Of a stretch of DNA of 64,000 nucleotides, positions 29,601 to 34,346 are shown in pieces. Below the pieces are notes generated by a model. It ran no database searches, was not told where the DNA came from, and saw nothing but the letters and a program-made list of their open reading frames with translations. A program made the translations under genes and the position numbers. This stretch comes from Marinobacter sp. (GTDB lineage: Bacteria; Pseudomonadota; Gammaproteobacteria; Pseudomonadales; Oleiphilaceae), in contig JAIUMV010000015.1 in NCBI GenBank assembly GCA_022565395.1, positions 1 through 64,000 of the forward strand. Reading direction: 5' to 3'. Position 1 is the first letter of the stretch. Each line of letters starts with the position of its first letter.

Positions 29601-31753
29601 AAAACGCCACCTTCGCCGTCATCCCCCTGACTCTCTGCACCACTCACGGCATGGTTACGCAATCCCTCCAGCTCGCGGCGGGACACAATGGCCACATCGC
29701 CAGCGCTGGCGGAGGAGCCGCCGCCGTCAGGCAGCGGGTTGATGCGGGTTGCGGGCTTCAGCTCTGCAGTGGCCGTTTCCCGCGCATCCAGGTAAGCCAC
29801 CGCTGCGCCAATTTTCAGCCCCAGCCCACCATCCGAGCCGGCAGCAGGGCTGTCATCATCGCCCTGATTCTGTTCAGCACGATCCGAGGCGTCCGTCAGC
29901 TTGTTGCCCAGCCAACCACTGAGCTGGTCGTCGTTGTTATCGTCATCACCCTGGTCATCGCCATCATCACCGCCGCTGACCGAGGTCACTACGGTGTTCA
30001 CCATCCCGCTGGTATGGCTAAAGGCCAGGACACTGACATCGCCGCTCGCCGTCAGGGTACCGGACAAGCTGGCACGGGTATCGGTTTCGATCAGGGAAAC
30101 CGCCGCGGCCAGGCCTATGGCAACGCCGCCTTCGGCAGTGGCTTCTGCGGTGGTGCTGTAGTCATTGCGACTGGTGGCCTCAAGGCTGAGATCACCTACG
30201 TTGATCAAGCTGTCATCACCGTTCAGGCCGCCGCTCAACTCTGCCGTTGTGGTGACCTTCACTTCTCCCACCGCGGCGGTGCCCGCAAGGCTGAAGTTAT
30301 CGTCCTGGTCAGAGACCGCTTTTGCCGATACCTTCAGGGTGTTTTCACTCACTGCCAGCAGTGACAGACTGCCGGGTGCGGTGATGGCGGCGCCTTCCTG
30401 AACCTGTACCAGGGTTTCCCCTGCCACCCGGCCATAAGCCGCTGCAGCGCCCAGCCAGCGTCCATCCTCGGCACTGGCTTCTGCGGTCGCACTGCGACTG
30501 GCATGAGCTTCCAGGGTCACATCCCCGGCGCTATCAATCTCGGCGGTATCCGCGATGATGACCCGGGCATTGGCTTCAGCAACCGCCACAGCCCCATCCA
30601 GGGACGGCAGGCTCTGATTGAACTCGTCCCAGGACTCTTGCCACTCATCCTTTAGCCCCGGAGCCAGGTTCTCCAGGTCATCAAAATTCGGGGTAACCCA
30701 CTCAGCGGCTGCGTCAGCAACCGCTACCAGGGTGACATTGGCGCCCGCCAACTGCCCTTCAATAGTGATATCTGCACTGGCCTTGCGGGTCGGCTTGAAC
30801 CAGTTGTCCACCAGCCCCGGCAGAGTCTCGGCATCCGGGTCATGGCGGTTAAAATCTGCGGCAGTAATCAGCAGGTCACCGTCAGCGGCATCGAGCCGGG
30901 CATGCTCTTCAACCCGCACTCCGCCAGCACCGCCGACAATGACCAGCGCGCCCCCTGCGGTTTCCTTCAGCGCGGTACCGGCCATCAGGCCCTGGGTGTT
31001 TACCAGGTGCGCAAACAGTTCCGCTCCGGTGTTGGTGGCATCACCACCAATAAAGATGCCTGAGTCACTGTCAGCACTGCCGCCCACGGTGATACCCCGG
31101 CTGTACAGCAGCACTGAACGCTCCGCTTCCAGGCGGCCACGGACTTCAATCACCCCCGTGGCATGGAGTGCAAAATCCCCCGCCCGCAAGCGGGCAAAGG
31201 CGCTGTCAAAACTACCTTGAGTACTGCCAAACGCATCAAGGAAGCCCGCCTCAGGGGTGGCGATGGTGAGGCTACCAGCCTGCAGGGTGCCGGTTTCTCC
31301 CACCACAAAGCCCTGAGGGCTGACAAAGTAAAGGTCACCCCCCACATTGCCATCATGTCTCAGCCCCTGAACCAGACCATGAACACTGGCCTGGCCACCG
31401 CTGATCAAATTGACTAGGGCACTGGTGTCGGCAGTGGGCAGGTGAAGTCGGACGTTGGTGTCGGCGTTGACATTGAACTGGGAAAAGCGGTTGAGGGCAG
31501 CATTGCCCCGTATGTCAGTGGTCGTAACATCGAGAACTTCGGCAAAACTACCGTTGGGGCCGGATGCAGTTACCGTCGTATTGCCCGAGCCGCTGAGCAC
31601 CTGACCTTGGGCGGTGGAGGTCAAGCCCAGCGCCAAAGAAACCGCAACGGTCAGCGGATTGGGTTTCGGCCAGTGGGGCTTACAGGGAGGCCGGGGCTTA
31701 GCTCCGGACTGACACTTGGTAGGTTTCAGCGTTTTTACGACAGACTTGCCCAT
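14297..31753 (-). CDS. Giant two-partner-secretion adhesin (TpsA, LktA-like) with C-terminal OmpA domain
   Basis: A single uninterrupted frame encodes 5818 residues. The start is the ATG at 31753, because AGGGAG lies 6 nt upstream; an ATT-region extension to 31810 adds nothing. Residues 1-50 form a long basic, Pro/Cys-containing signal peptide ending near STAQG. About 50-300 is a TPS domain (GNAALNRFSQFNV; LVNLI), the part read by TpsB. About 300-4000 is a long beta-helix of Ala/Gly/Val/Asp-rich rungs; a super-repeat of about 510-525 residues is visible around 540-1600, with Asp-rich linkers. Helical inserts interrupt the helix near 3985-4065 and 4810-5040. A filamentous-haemagglutinin-like part follows. 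Residues 5700-5818 are an OmpA-like peptidoglycan-binding domain (VRIKGFTDN, NDRLSAARAASVMQYL, GFGADEAV, NRRVEI). Family precedent says surface adhesin or biofilm protein. The wall-binding C-terminus is unusual and suggests retention at the cell. Confidence 0.93.
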   Translation of the reverse strand: MGKSVVKTLKPTKCQSGAKPRPPCKPHWPKPNPLTVAVSLALGLTSTAQGQVLSGSGNTTVTASGPNGSFAEVLDVTTTDIRGNAALNRFSQFNVNADTNVRLHLPTADTSALVNLISGGQASVHGLVQGLRHDGNVGGDLYFVSPQGFVVGETGTLQAGSLTIATPEAGFLDAFGSTQGSFDSAFARLRAGDFALHATGVIEVRGRLEAERSVLLYSRGITVGGSADSDSGIFIGGDATNTGAELFAHLVNTQGLMAGTALKETAGGALVIVGGAGGVRVEEHARLDAADGDLLITAADFNRHDPDAETLPGLVDNWFKPTRKASADITIEGQLAGANVTLVAVADAAAEWVTPNFDDLENLAPGLKDEWQESWDEFNQSLPSLDGAVAVAEANARVIIADTAEIDSAGDVTLEAHASRSATAEASAEDGRWLGAAAAYGRVAGETLVQVQEGAAITAPGSLSLLAVSENTLKVSAKAVSDQDDNFSLAGTAAVGEVKVTTTAELSGGLNGDDSLINVGDLSLEATSRNDYSTTAEATAEGGVAIGLAAAVSLIETDTRASLSGTLTASGDVSVLAFSHTSGMVNTVVTSVSGGDDGDDQGDDDNNDDQLSGWLGNKLTDASDRAEQNQGDDDSPAAGSDGGLGLKIGAAVAYLDARETATAELKPATRINPLPDGGGSSASAGDVAIVSRRELEGLRNHAVSGAESQGDDGEGGVFSLSAGVAVGFIEHDARALVGDDSVIRAHRLGLSADVLLTPNGAWGEEGFAGIDDLGGEDFDNDQLTSYASAGLTAGSDTVAVSGALSYLSLESTAQARLGERADVQLSGVNADWSTTLGSDEDAPEVSWDGTLAVLAGADVRTVDVAGNRSESGTVGIGGGVAWTDRRTTASAVVDYDAQLITEGDVRLAASRHDQLVVLTPVSGKGAGEDSVFSLNAAVAYGRLAGTTEAVLAHGAGLTTPGDLSLAADSVFVGDVAAVSTLQDGGTVALAGTVAYASIQQTTRAQRTEAYSDPTYVPADGLNPTLTAGNVTVTARYQGSYNIAAKGTAESRVAVGLAAAVADIETSTQAGLSGTVQTGGDVAVVADSLTSSTALEAETSAAAPSDDDDDGDNGEVEGDVAADGTQATAFAKQRSDDADSKVSDDVAASEQGNPSEGGSGSGDTGFDLRLSAAAALLFRDESAEARLADGTQIGSASERAGDVVVVARRQDEGLTTLVKSATEAKVDDDGVGIAVSAALSFVQLSNRASSLIGANAEIWGQRIGVGSLVRLPDHFRLPNMDDVPDWENAEDFESFAKQALENGEELVESWFTTYASATSSSENSTLDLAGAVNYLNLSQTSEAWVADGALLNASGQGDDWSYTLAEADPDEELEADIWDFAHTVTVAAQSYTSTIDLAGNLAGLTSIGVDAGGTTAAVGGGFAWSERSVNTVAGVGAGVAITLMDDGTLGVTADAHEQAITIAPSSGRGATAAVNGTVAVTRTNHNTIAILDRFAAVDAASIVVQADQWLTVWSVAGAIALGENIGVGLSTAVNDLATDTRALIGDSQSYRPDNASNVTVSADAGDFRTESLALLAETRGLIGAAAIAGAKAGESDKKGGGDTARDSFDARTADVQSDSKSQSIDSTLEEPADRTATAQTEGAEDGAQGIDKNGDSADSGADFSIAVSGSAGVNLTALTTVAELKDARVTGRGADPLQVQVQALNDTDMYALAGAGALTDGGKQDSFSAAIAGAVAINQLTNQTQARVIDAELVGIGAAAGPGLSVDAMTAGELIGVGLGVAADTGGGDSSLTLAGSVSLGMLRNGTVAEVVDTDVTGQDADPADVRVLAYDRSRIATGGGALTYGGRVGIGVAVTYADVANQTRASVLGSTLTDLADVNVGAYSASRIISAAAGLQASTGGDQGVGFAGSVTINRIANQVTADVADGSVLELSGDLSVQAASVSGTSFADRIASLDSQASSGTAQEVNWSGAGTEIEGNEEGDGPGGIEDADAEDRATIGNQYEQYAQGATAGGVLDGEAILGIAGNIQVGKAQNSIGLSFSGNFIDNQYDARIVDATVTANAVAVEATQSARILGLSVGAAVTGGKFAGLGSGTANIIGLGDDKGRVRSTIHDSVVQADDVRVLALNAGRIDALAGNVSYASKAAFGAAIGYNEIGTLTEAVVSASHVRGFAADTTADTLRLAALSLGDIYAIAAAGSGSSGVALAGSANINRLNQTVNAHLHDSILTVTDVDVSAGNSGLGTAAEVWALTGNITIGKKGAVGAAFAWNEIGNAYNAEVASTRFVNLDSLDISAETSGKIRTLTASGGLGGTFAVNGAGAYSVITAEAAASLVDSDVDGWGQSNVSVRASDDSDIFSVAASLAASKSASGGVAIGVNDIRSTVTASVAGGPSDNSLLLDNLLVDAVSETRINNIVAGMAAAGKVGAAGSAASNLVASHVLANVTDGALVDAAGDVRVKASSQDEIQLIGGSLGVGVKALGAAVTVGVNLLDGQTRALIDGGASVTALGGAGVSIGSGELDVTGDRINYSSPDGSSSSFDETQAGQDYAVAGISQGETQVRGVAVNASSLQSVGNYIVTAGISPNVKFGVGLAGTVSVNMLERETVAAIENATVHARNADGSSGADVTVSAAAHADTRTLVVGAAFGSVGAAGAVATDVFDRTTTAGIFDADVKALDSIDVAANTSQTANGMAIGAAGGTWAGVAGGGVLMLMNGSNQAVIQGSQLAAADITVDANYRNILNLTTANAGASLGGGAAASFAVGVVESSNIAQVDDSELDVANHLHINAETYNEVRTIAASGAIGGAFAGAAMASATVIGSETYAQLIDSNVNNDGEASNRVTVQAADALAVRAWGGGLSVSPGGVALGGSATVLVGRATVAADVVDTDIKAEHVMVDAQRDADIEAYTLTVGAGSALAFSAGVGVVLLGGNGAAGVDLVNDPDNSGSQTDLMDDLDKGNNGTLSALDNFGSGQLTEDNGNNQYGAIGLSGDQQARISNGTRYQTGAAVRNGGTHETRAEVSGGRLDVTTLAVDAREGNRTINLAGAGAVAGTAGIGGSAAVTHVASVVTARVNGDVQFAPNSSLSLNAASGGRGALIASALNLNDIANLANIGSQVSGDRTVLVISTAGAAGGVGLGAAYAHGRAASTVSAQLGGAVNQHGTVATGIEVTATDNNSVGAFGIGAGLGAAAAGLVVGFAEKASVVDARILNNAQITTGGELSLLASATGQVTAAGVAAAGGVIAGAGSVIIASDDVVARTRIGANSVVQSSHIRQTAEARARTVANAYAASIALAQLGVSWAEARARSVAENIIGNNATLHGRTTLNATTAPVTGYAADAQAWAGGGSKLLSVNGAFAQAYDNAEARAQIGNGVTFTGGGAVSIGSEARPAARARAYGVSLSGVAAFGGALAVADAKGGAFSQLGNNVSFQKTSQPVTINAHVRTSGSLQTARAEARAGAGAGLVGGSGAKASATSRTQAQATLGSGAVLPGGNLTLDASSSTNQRADATGLVAAGVLAVGLVDAFAGSNTTTLARLGHSPQAFGNRAGNITLKAVGHNTDRAYAVSGAGGLLTATAARTGTSSVGKADAIISDCPVNCPTGSQRTVLQAGNVSLEARHTNNFGGTVDSRSAHVAGYSGARGNHTALANANVEVGRRADLDLGRLTLQARTVNTQPNLTNLQVASGGVLNAAAASSNTQAEGNARIQVGADANIRTRLLNTAAGSGNIQMEAVNVMDLRQHGKLDTGGAIDRPEVNIVATGRANALIDIGSGAVVGAAQDLLAAAWSAGDVNTSANVKTYGLAGAARGHTRSTFDANNTVMVRGRLSANRDVYLAAGLDLSRAIGGMAALADTYIWNKTVFPVQTDPTARARMNGDNHITITGTGEVIAGRDADLLTTWQRYQAYGVGIGKDLYREVLEKVTNTAVKILTFGQVKKAVSLEIRRVDQQVSDHDQIRVDGRLVAGAGSYQFLWIKDEYDANGNPIIESSLGINYTITERDIADDLAEQLAYYEGLMQQYAESGSALFWRAYAQALTLRDQLADINELRDDDGNLGDAAKVKAIELDDIETLSGNITLTTSSLRGSGTISLGDEPDWNAVPGAPAEALKSSGGANVRLVNESSTFLYVGDITLGNTVGRITHNATLGGSFFRMSLPRELNSQSNIDGLSIQGIDPGQNQPEVFIVNTYLGDLSGVAPEIHLLGNISNRNGRVILSNVQGSIISSGNIDAASVSITAGGRFVQNFTTGFTHIAGAPDREPDDIMDHEGQILAGGAIYISGEFVNINGLVQSGVADYSLTITQAQLDAALANAPASQNQVSLSGLFSNGTANLQELLAYYDRDQQAIVVRPAQVNPGYIFIFGDVVSTGGGRLAAVSGYGDITVNNQTSADIILEGLDAGTGGNGIIEILDLGHARLPTDLPSFDDLSELQGLDLVDTIPAPRLTVFEHSWETNTLTKTQSFLVVSLPEGNNGSVDVVEVDVTETSLGETRETIYQPKEDRIWVRRASNPLVNDLLLFFGSLPFFNLDVPAEVLDAEMLVTLGNLSSSELSNLNSGSPTSIAQRADKPVAIEFLGGSTANLSVTSNGSVSLAGELRNLDGLVSVNTDGALFNPGAFGGLVGERIEVTAGRGFGTDNDPVQLQVGSGAVHMTTTRGDVYLLGRGTPLLLDHIRSDRGDIYITSELDIVDTNLHADMAIKGRSILLESLNGQVGAADQLLRIETGHAVESQIDFLSWLQPSWLLGGLSAFGLRMPVIDLSTPAPLNATLTAAAETGVYIEEVAGDLHVNLVAARDGDVVLKVSQGGLINALGRGALDFDAIDNLRALWDDMRLTGDDAEQAALESVSSYERSVETRYQDYWQLRNFLELDAIEQQNLLDNLAQRFTDEVFEQQLLVAGFNEAEAAQQLDQLTGADLLTTVTLRAQFQAGMLESQLAEALEVDDVSQVAGFDSRDADWSFSLDQDSALFADIIEGAVWTEQELLNSISANTLIDIDSTLYEQVEPNIVGNNITLLTADSVGSMDDPVEILLPQDLDADSFPDLTDAQLAALLAAQPGDIRYVGGTFNTVTGEFEGNITAIIINRTLVIGVNAGGDDGLQGALNLATGGNAFIVSPLQTLTLDQVNAPGDVRIQVRGDLLAADHGQPVILGAADGLLLEAEGGTIGSADRPLLVNLEGGRVTARAANGLYLTEQSGDLLIDRINTVSGTLVLTAEDGSIIARDDDELDLAADDIRLVASGDVTGGGTLLQGVNLRHGDMGHVGGSAGGEFRILDLNGSLRVDDLVTGGLADARAQDDVDASNLQVGGDLYLEALLGDLTVSDADVGGEALIRAQQRVTADKLDVAGRIHMQAREQGIIVNQVAAGAAGADALVLISADTIRGGAPIDVLAGGYNGAYHLKARGEDAELRLLAPEDVGEADQHLVVSAPVLNAISDNGSIYITALDDVQSGELDASAGRMELYARAGLGTVSPVRLRVLDALDLRGDTIRAHITHTANPRILPMDLQAIDGGQLTRAELEIDAPNGLEIGWLHGQQVLINTTANWVNIVQARVSGWLDYQTPQARVYINNQGDARNPLADVQLFQPSQRFFITQDGRLTFTNAFVLRYRNGWEVRVPNYSAARDREDFIVDGRAGERQTTAWAVDFSDGDRWSRTEVTLVELTGMVDEDAWTFMTPTDLTDLEASGLVAAAFGQPLRDRTALELRQEIQRLEEMLMIHNVRFELDSHQLQTRDWEFLNEVARVLARQPHRRVRIKGFTDNLGSPDYNDRLSAARAASVMQYLAVFGVKPEQMELVGFGADEAVASNDTEEGRSQNRRVEITLLPDQGI
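26990..30135 (-). repeat. Protein-level tandem super-repeat inside the adhesin (period about 1.53-1.58 kb)
   Basis: The anchor segment GVAIGLAAAVSLIET (around 30,113) recurs as RVAVGLAAAVADIET (around 28,583) and degenerately as RGLIGAAAIAGAKAGES (around 27,005). Between anchors the same order repeats: Asp-rich linker; AGDV plus VxRRxxEGL; an LSYLSL/VNYLNL strand pair; WSTTL/WSYTL; GGGVAWTDRR/GGGFAWSERS; VLTPVSGKGA/TIAPSSGRGA. The repeat is diverged at the DNA level. Confidence 0.65.
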
Positions 31754-31887
31754 ACCACTCTCCCTGACTTCTATTACCGGCACAATTCCGAGCATTACAA
31801 AAATAAACAAAAATTTATCTTATACCTAAGAAAAGTCACAATCCACGACTAATCGTTGCACTCTCTCACCAATGCGCAATCATGCAC
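31754..31887 (-). promoter_or_regulatory. AT-rich leader and promoter region of the giant adhesin gene
   Basis: The 134 nt upstream of the adhesin start are far more AT-rich (31795-31845) than anything around them. On the minus strand the best pair is TTGTGA, 16 nt, GATAAA, four of six matches in each. The assignment of exact boxes is weak; that the region holds the promoter follows from the terminator just upstream. Confidence 0.4.
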
Positions 31888-31922
31888 AAAAAAAACCGCG
31901 CAGCTTGTGGCTGGGCGGTTTT
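31888..31922 (-). terminator. Intrinsic terminator downstream of the Spy-like gene
   Basis: Stem AAAACCGC-g-CAGC / GCTG-g-GCGGTTTT with loop TTGTG. On the minus strand it is followed by eight T residues. It insulates the adhesin promoter from the Spy-like gene. Two more hairpins lie between it and that gene: 31931-31948 (GGTCAGG/CCTGACC) and 31957-31975 (TCATGCCG/CGGCATGA). Confidence 0.75.
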
Positions 31923-31988
31923 CTGGTCCTGGTCAGGCTACCCTGACCAAGCCGGTTCATGCCGCAACGGCATGAGCCTCAATCAGCA

Positions 31989-32414
31989 TTAGCGCATCTG
32001 CATTTGCATCTGCTGCTGTTGCATCTGGCGCTGCATTTCCTGCATGCGGCGCTCCAACTCATCGCGCTGCTCGTCGGTAAAGATGCTCTCTACCTGAGCT
32101 TGCATCAGCATGGACAGGGCGGTCATTTCGCCGGTCAATTCACCCAACTGCTTGGCGTCCCGACGAATGGCGGCCTCGTCATAATCCGGTTTGACCTGCT
32201 CCTGCAACTGCATCTGGAGCTGTTGTGCCTGCTGTTGCAGCTCGGCAATCTGGCCCTGCTTTTCGTTGAGGATGCCGCGGATATCTGACTGCTGCTTGTC
32301 GCTCAGCCCAATCATCTCTGCCAGCTGATCAATTTCATCCGGTTGCTGCGCATGGGCTGCCAGACTCAGGCCAAAGACCATCATAAACGCAGCCAGGATG
32401 TGGGTAACTTTCAT
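31989..32414 (-). CDS. Spy/CpxP-like (LTXXQ) periplasmic protein
   Basis: The 141-residue protein has a signal peptide (MKVTHILAAFMMVFGLSLAAHA) and an all-helical mature part with the repeated pattern LSDKQQSDIRGIL and FTDEQRDELERRM. These correspond to the two LTxxQ motifs of the Spy/CpxP family, here as LS-x-x-Q and FT-x-x-Q. Family members are periplasmic ATP-independent chaperones or envelope-stress modulators. The tail is very Gln/Met-rich (QRQMQQQQMQMQMR); Met-rich ends in periplasmic proteins sometimes bind copper or silver, which is only a possibility here. GGAG lies 7 nt before the ATG at 32414. No CpxA/R pair is present nearby. Confidence 0.75.
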   Translation of the reverse strand: MKVTHILAAFMMVFGLSLAAHAQQPDEIDQLAEMIGLSDKQQSDIRGILNEKQGQIAELQQQAQQLQMQLQEQVKPDYDEAAIRRDAKQLGELTGEMTALSMLMQAQVESIFTDEQRDELERRMQEMQRQMQQQQMQMQMR

Positions 32415-32557
32415 AATCTGCTCCAATTCACGGGGCGGCCAGCGGCGCCCACTTACTGTGTATTTTATGGTTTGGCTTTACACCCTAAAGGAATCCAACA
32501 ACAATTGCACCCCGAACCCCGCTGGGTGACGAACAGTCAACAAACAGGCGAACAAGC

Positions 32558-33457
32558 ATGGCGATCAACTGGTTCCCCGGGCATATGCACAAAGCCCGCA
32601 AGGACATAAAGAAAGTAATGCCTCAGATGGACCTGATTATTGAGGTGTTGGATGCCCGCATTCCCTTCAGCAGTGAAAACCCGCTGGTCCCCGCCCTGCG
32701 GCAGGACAAACCTGTCATTAAGATTCTCAACAAAGCCGATCTGGCAGACCCGCAGGTCACCCGCCAATGGCAGGCGTGGCTGGAGCAGGAAGAAGGGGTA
32801 CGCACCCTGGCCCTGCAACACAAACAACGCAAGGAGGCGCTGGGTATTCTGCAAATGGCCCGGGACATGACACCCGCCCGGGATCAGGAGCGGCGTGCCA
32901 TCCGGGTCATGATCCTGGGCATTCCCAACGTGGGCAAGTCCACCCTTATTAACACCCTGGCAGGCAGAACCATTGCCAAAACCGGTAACGAGCCTGCAGT
33001 CACCAAAAGCCAGCAAGTCATCAAGCTGCCCGACAACATCCTGCTGTACGACACCCCGGGCTTTTTATGGCCCAAGTTGTCCCCCCCAGCCTGCGGCTAC
33101 CGACTCGCGGTGACCGGTGCCATCCGTAGTGCCGTGCTGGAGTTCGATGAGGTGGCGCTGTTTGCTGTGGAATACCTGCGGGATCATCACCCCGAGGTGC
33201 TGCAGGAGCGATACAAGCTGGACACCTTGCCGGAGGACGGCGTTGCGTTAATGGATGCCATTGCCAGACAGCGGGGATTTATTGCGCGCGGCGGCATACC
33301 GGATCTGCACAAGGTGTCAGAGGTTATCCTGAACGAGTACCGCGCCGGCACACTCGGCCGCATCAGCCTGGAAACACCGGCGCTGATTGAGCAGGAGCAG
33401 GCTGAGCTGGCGGCAGCCGAAGCCGCCAAGGCTGCTCAGGACCCGTCCTCCGACTGA
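32558..33457 (+). CDS. ylqF: YlqF/RbgA-type circularly permuted GTPase
   Basis: This 299-residue GTPase of the YlqF/YawG group shows circularly permuted motifs. G4 (NKAD, about residue 58) comes before G1 (GIPNVGKST, about 126) and G3 (DTPG, about 168). The N-terminus INWFPGHMHKA is diagnostic. RbgA in Bacillus drives late assembly of the 50S subunit; gammaproteobacterial relatives are presumed to act on ribosomes too. The last 22 nt overlap the end of the convergent araC-type gene. The Shine-Dalgarno is weak. Confidence 0.88.
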   Translation: MAINWFPGHMHKARKDIKKVMPQMDLIIEVLDARIPFSSENPLVPALRQDKPVIKILNKADLADPQVTRQWQAWLEQEEGVRTLALQHKQRKEALGILQMARDMTPARDQERRAIRVMILGIPNVGKSTLINTLAGRTIAKTGNEPAVTKSQQVIKLPDNILLYDTPGFLWPKLSPPACGYRLAVTGAIRSAVLEFDEVALFAVEYLRDHHPEVLQERYKLDTLPEDGVALMDAIARQRGFIARGGIPDLHKVSEVILNEYRAGTLGRISLETPALIEQEQAELAAAEAAKAAQDPSSD

Positions 33458-34197
33458 CAGCGGCATACGGTGAAGTTGCCGCTCGCTACAAAGGCTGAGG
33501 GTACGGCATCAAAAAACTGGCGGGCGGTCCGTACCATATGCGGCTGGTCATAAAAGCCTGCGTCTGCCGCCAACTCGGATAAGGTCTTGCCCGGCTGCCA
33601 GTCACTGAGCATGCGGTAGAACTTTTGATGCAGCATGAAACGGCGCAGGGTCACACCCAACTGCTCACGAAACAGATGGGCCAACCGCGAGGCGGACAAC
33701 CCCACGGAACCGGCCAGGCTGGCCACGTCCAAGGGAATGGCAGGGTTGCCCCGGACCTGGCCACACACAGAACGCAGGCGCTCATCCATGACCGCGGGCA
33801 GCGTATCAAGCTGCCCAAGCCAGTCCCGCAGCAACTGCCGGTTCCCCTCACAGGTATCAAGAGCAAGCCGACGGTTCACCAACGGCGGCGGCAGATCAGC
33901 GGATAGCCGCGACCCCAGGTAGGCACGGAGCGCTTGCCAGTGCTCCGTATCCGGGTCCAGCTGAGCTATCCAAATATCTGTCTGCCCTGGGTCCAGGGCT
34001 TGCAGTACGTCCGGCGCCACCACCGCAGCGCGGGTTTGGCGCCAGTGTTCGCCCACCTGCAAACCGAACTCACCATCCACGCCCCACAACAAGGACGCAC
34101 TGACGTGGCGATGAGGTTTGTTTGCTGCCAGCTGGCCGGTCACTATCCAGTGATCGTCCCAAAGGAATACCCGCCCCTGCGGTACATACACGGCCAT
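33436..34197 (-). CDS. AraC-family transcriptional regulator
   Basis: The product is 253 residues from the ATG at 34197; a GTG at 34215 would add six. The N-terminal half (about 1-120) has a cupin-like arrangement (NKPHRHVSASLLWG) for effector sensing. The C-terminal 100 residues form the double helix-turn-helix. The first HTH is DVASLAGSVGLSASRLAHLFREQLG and the second is LSELAADAGFYDQPHMVRTARQFFD, followed by the usual P-x-A-F. Target and ligand are unknown. It is encoded divergently to nothing and sits upstream of ylqF in convergent overlap, so no target can be assigned from context. Confidence 0.85.
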   Translation of the reverse strand: MAVYVPQGRVFLWDDHWIVTGQLAANKPHRHVSASLLWGVDGEFGLQVGEHWRQTRAAVVAPDVLQALDPGQTDIWIAQLDPDTEHWQALRAYLGSRLSADLPPPLVNRRLALDTCEGNRQLLRDWLGQLDTLPAVMDERLRSVCGQVRGNPAIPLDVASLAGSVGLSASRLAHLFREQLGVTLRRFMLHQKFYRMLSDWQPGKTLSELAADAGFYDQPHMVRTARQFFDAVPSAFVASGNFTVCRCQSEDGS

Positions 34198-34346
34198 CAG
34201 TAACGCATCACCCACTTTCGCAGTTTAAGCCGCAAACGCGTTGGCAGCGGCGTCCAACAATAGAAACGGGTATGACTATACCCCAGAAACACTGGCATGC
34301 GTCATAGAGCCCCCGTCATCCGTCTGGCGAGGGCTCAAGGCCGGTA

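Noticed and set aside
26990..30135. CRISPR-like or satellite array in the adhesin
   Set aside because: Similarity is at protein level in kilobase-sized modules; there are no short identical repeats with spacers.
27590..30364. Plus-strand frames 27590-28723, 27819-28637 and 29516-30364
   Set aside because: Same antisense effect within the adhesin; compositions are biased and no family is recognisable.
14297..31753. Possible assembly artefact or frameshift in the giant gene
   Set aside because: The frame is open for 17.5 kb with coherent domains at both ends, so no break is visible.
31754..31810. Upstream extension of the adhesin start
   Set aside because: The strong AGGAG-like site precedes 31753, and the extra 19 residues would put a second hydrophobic stretch before the signal peptide.
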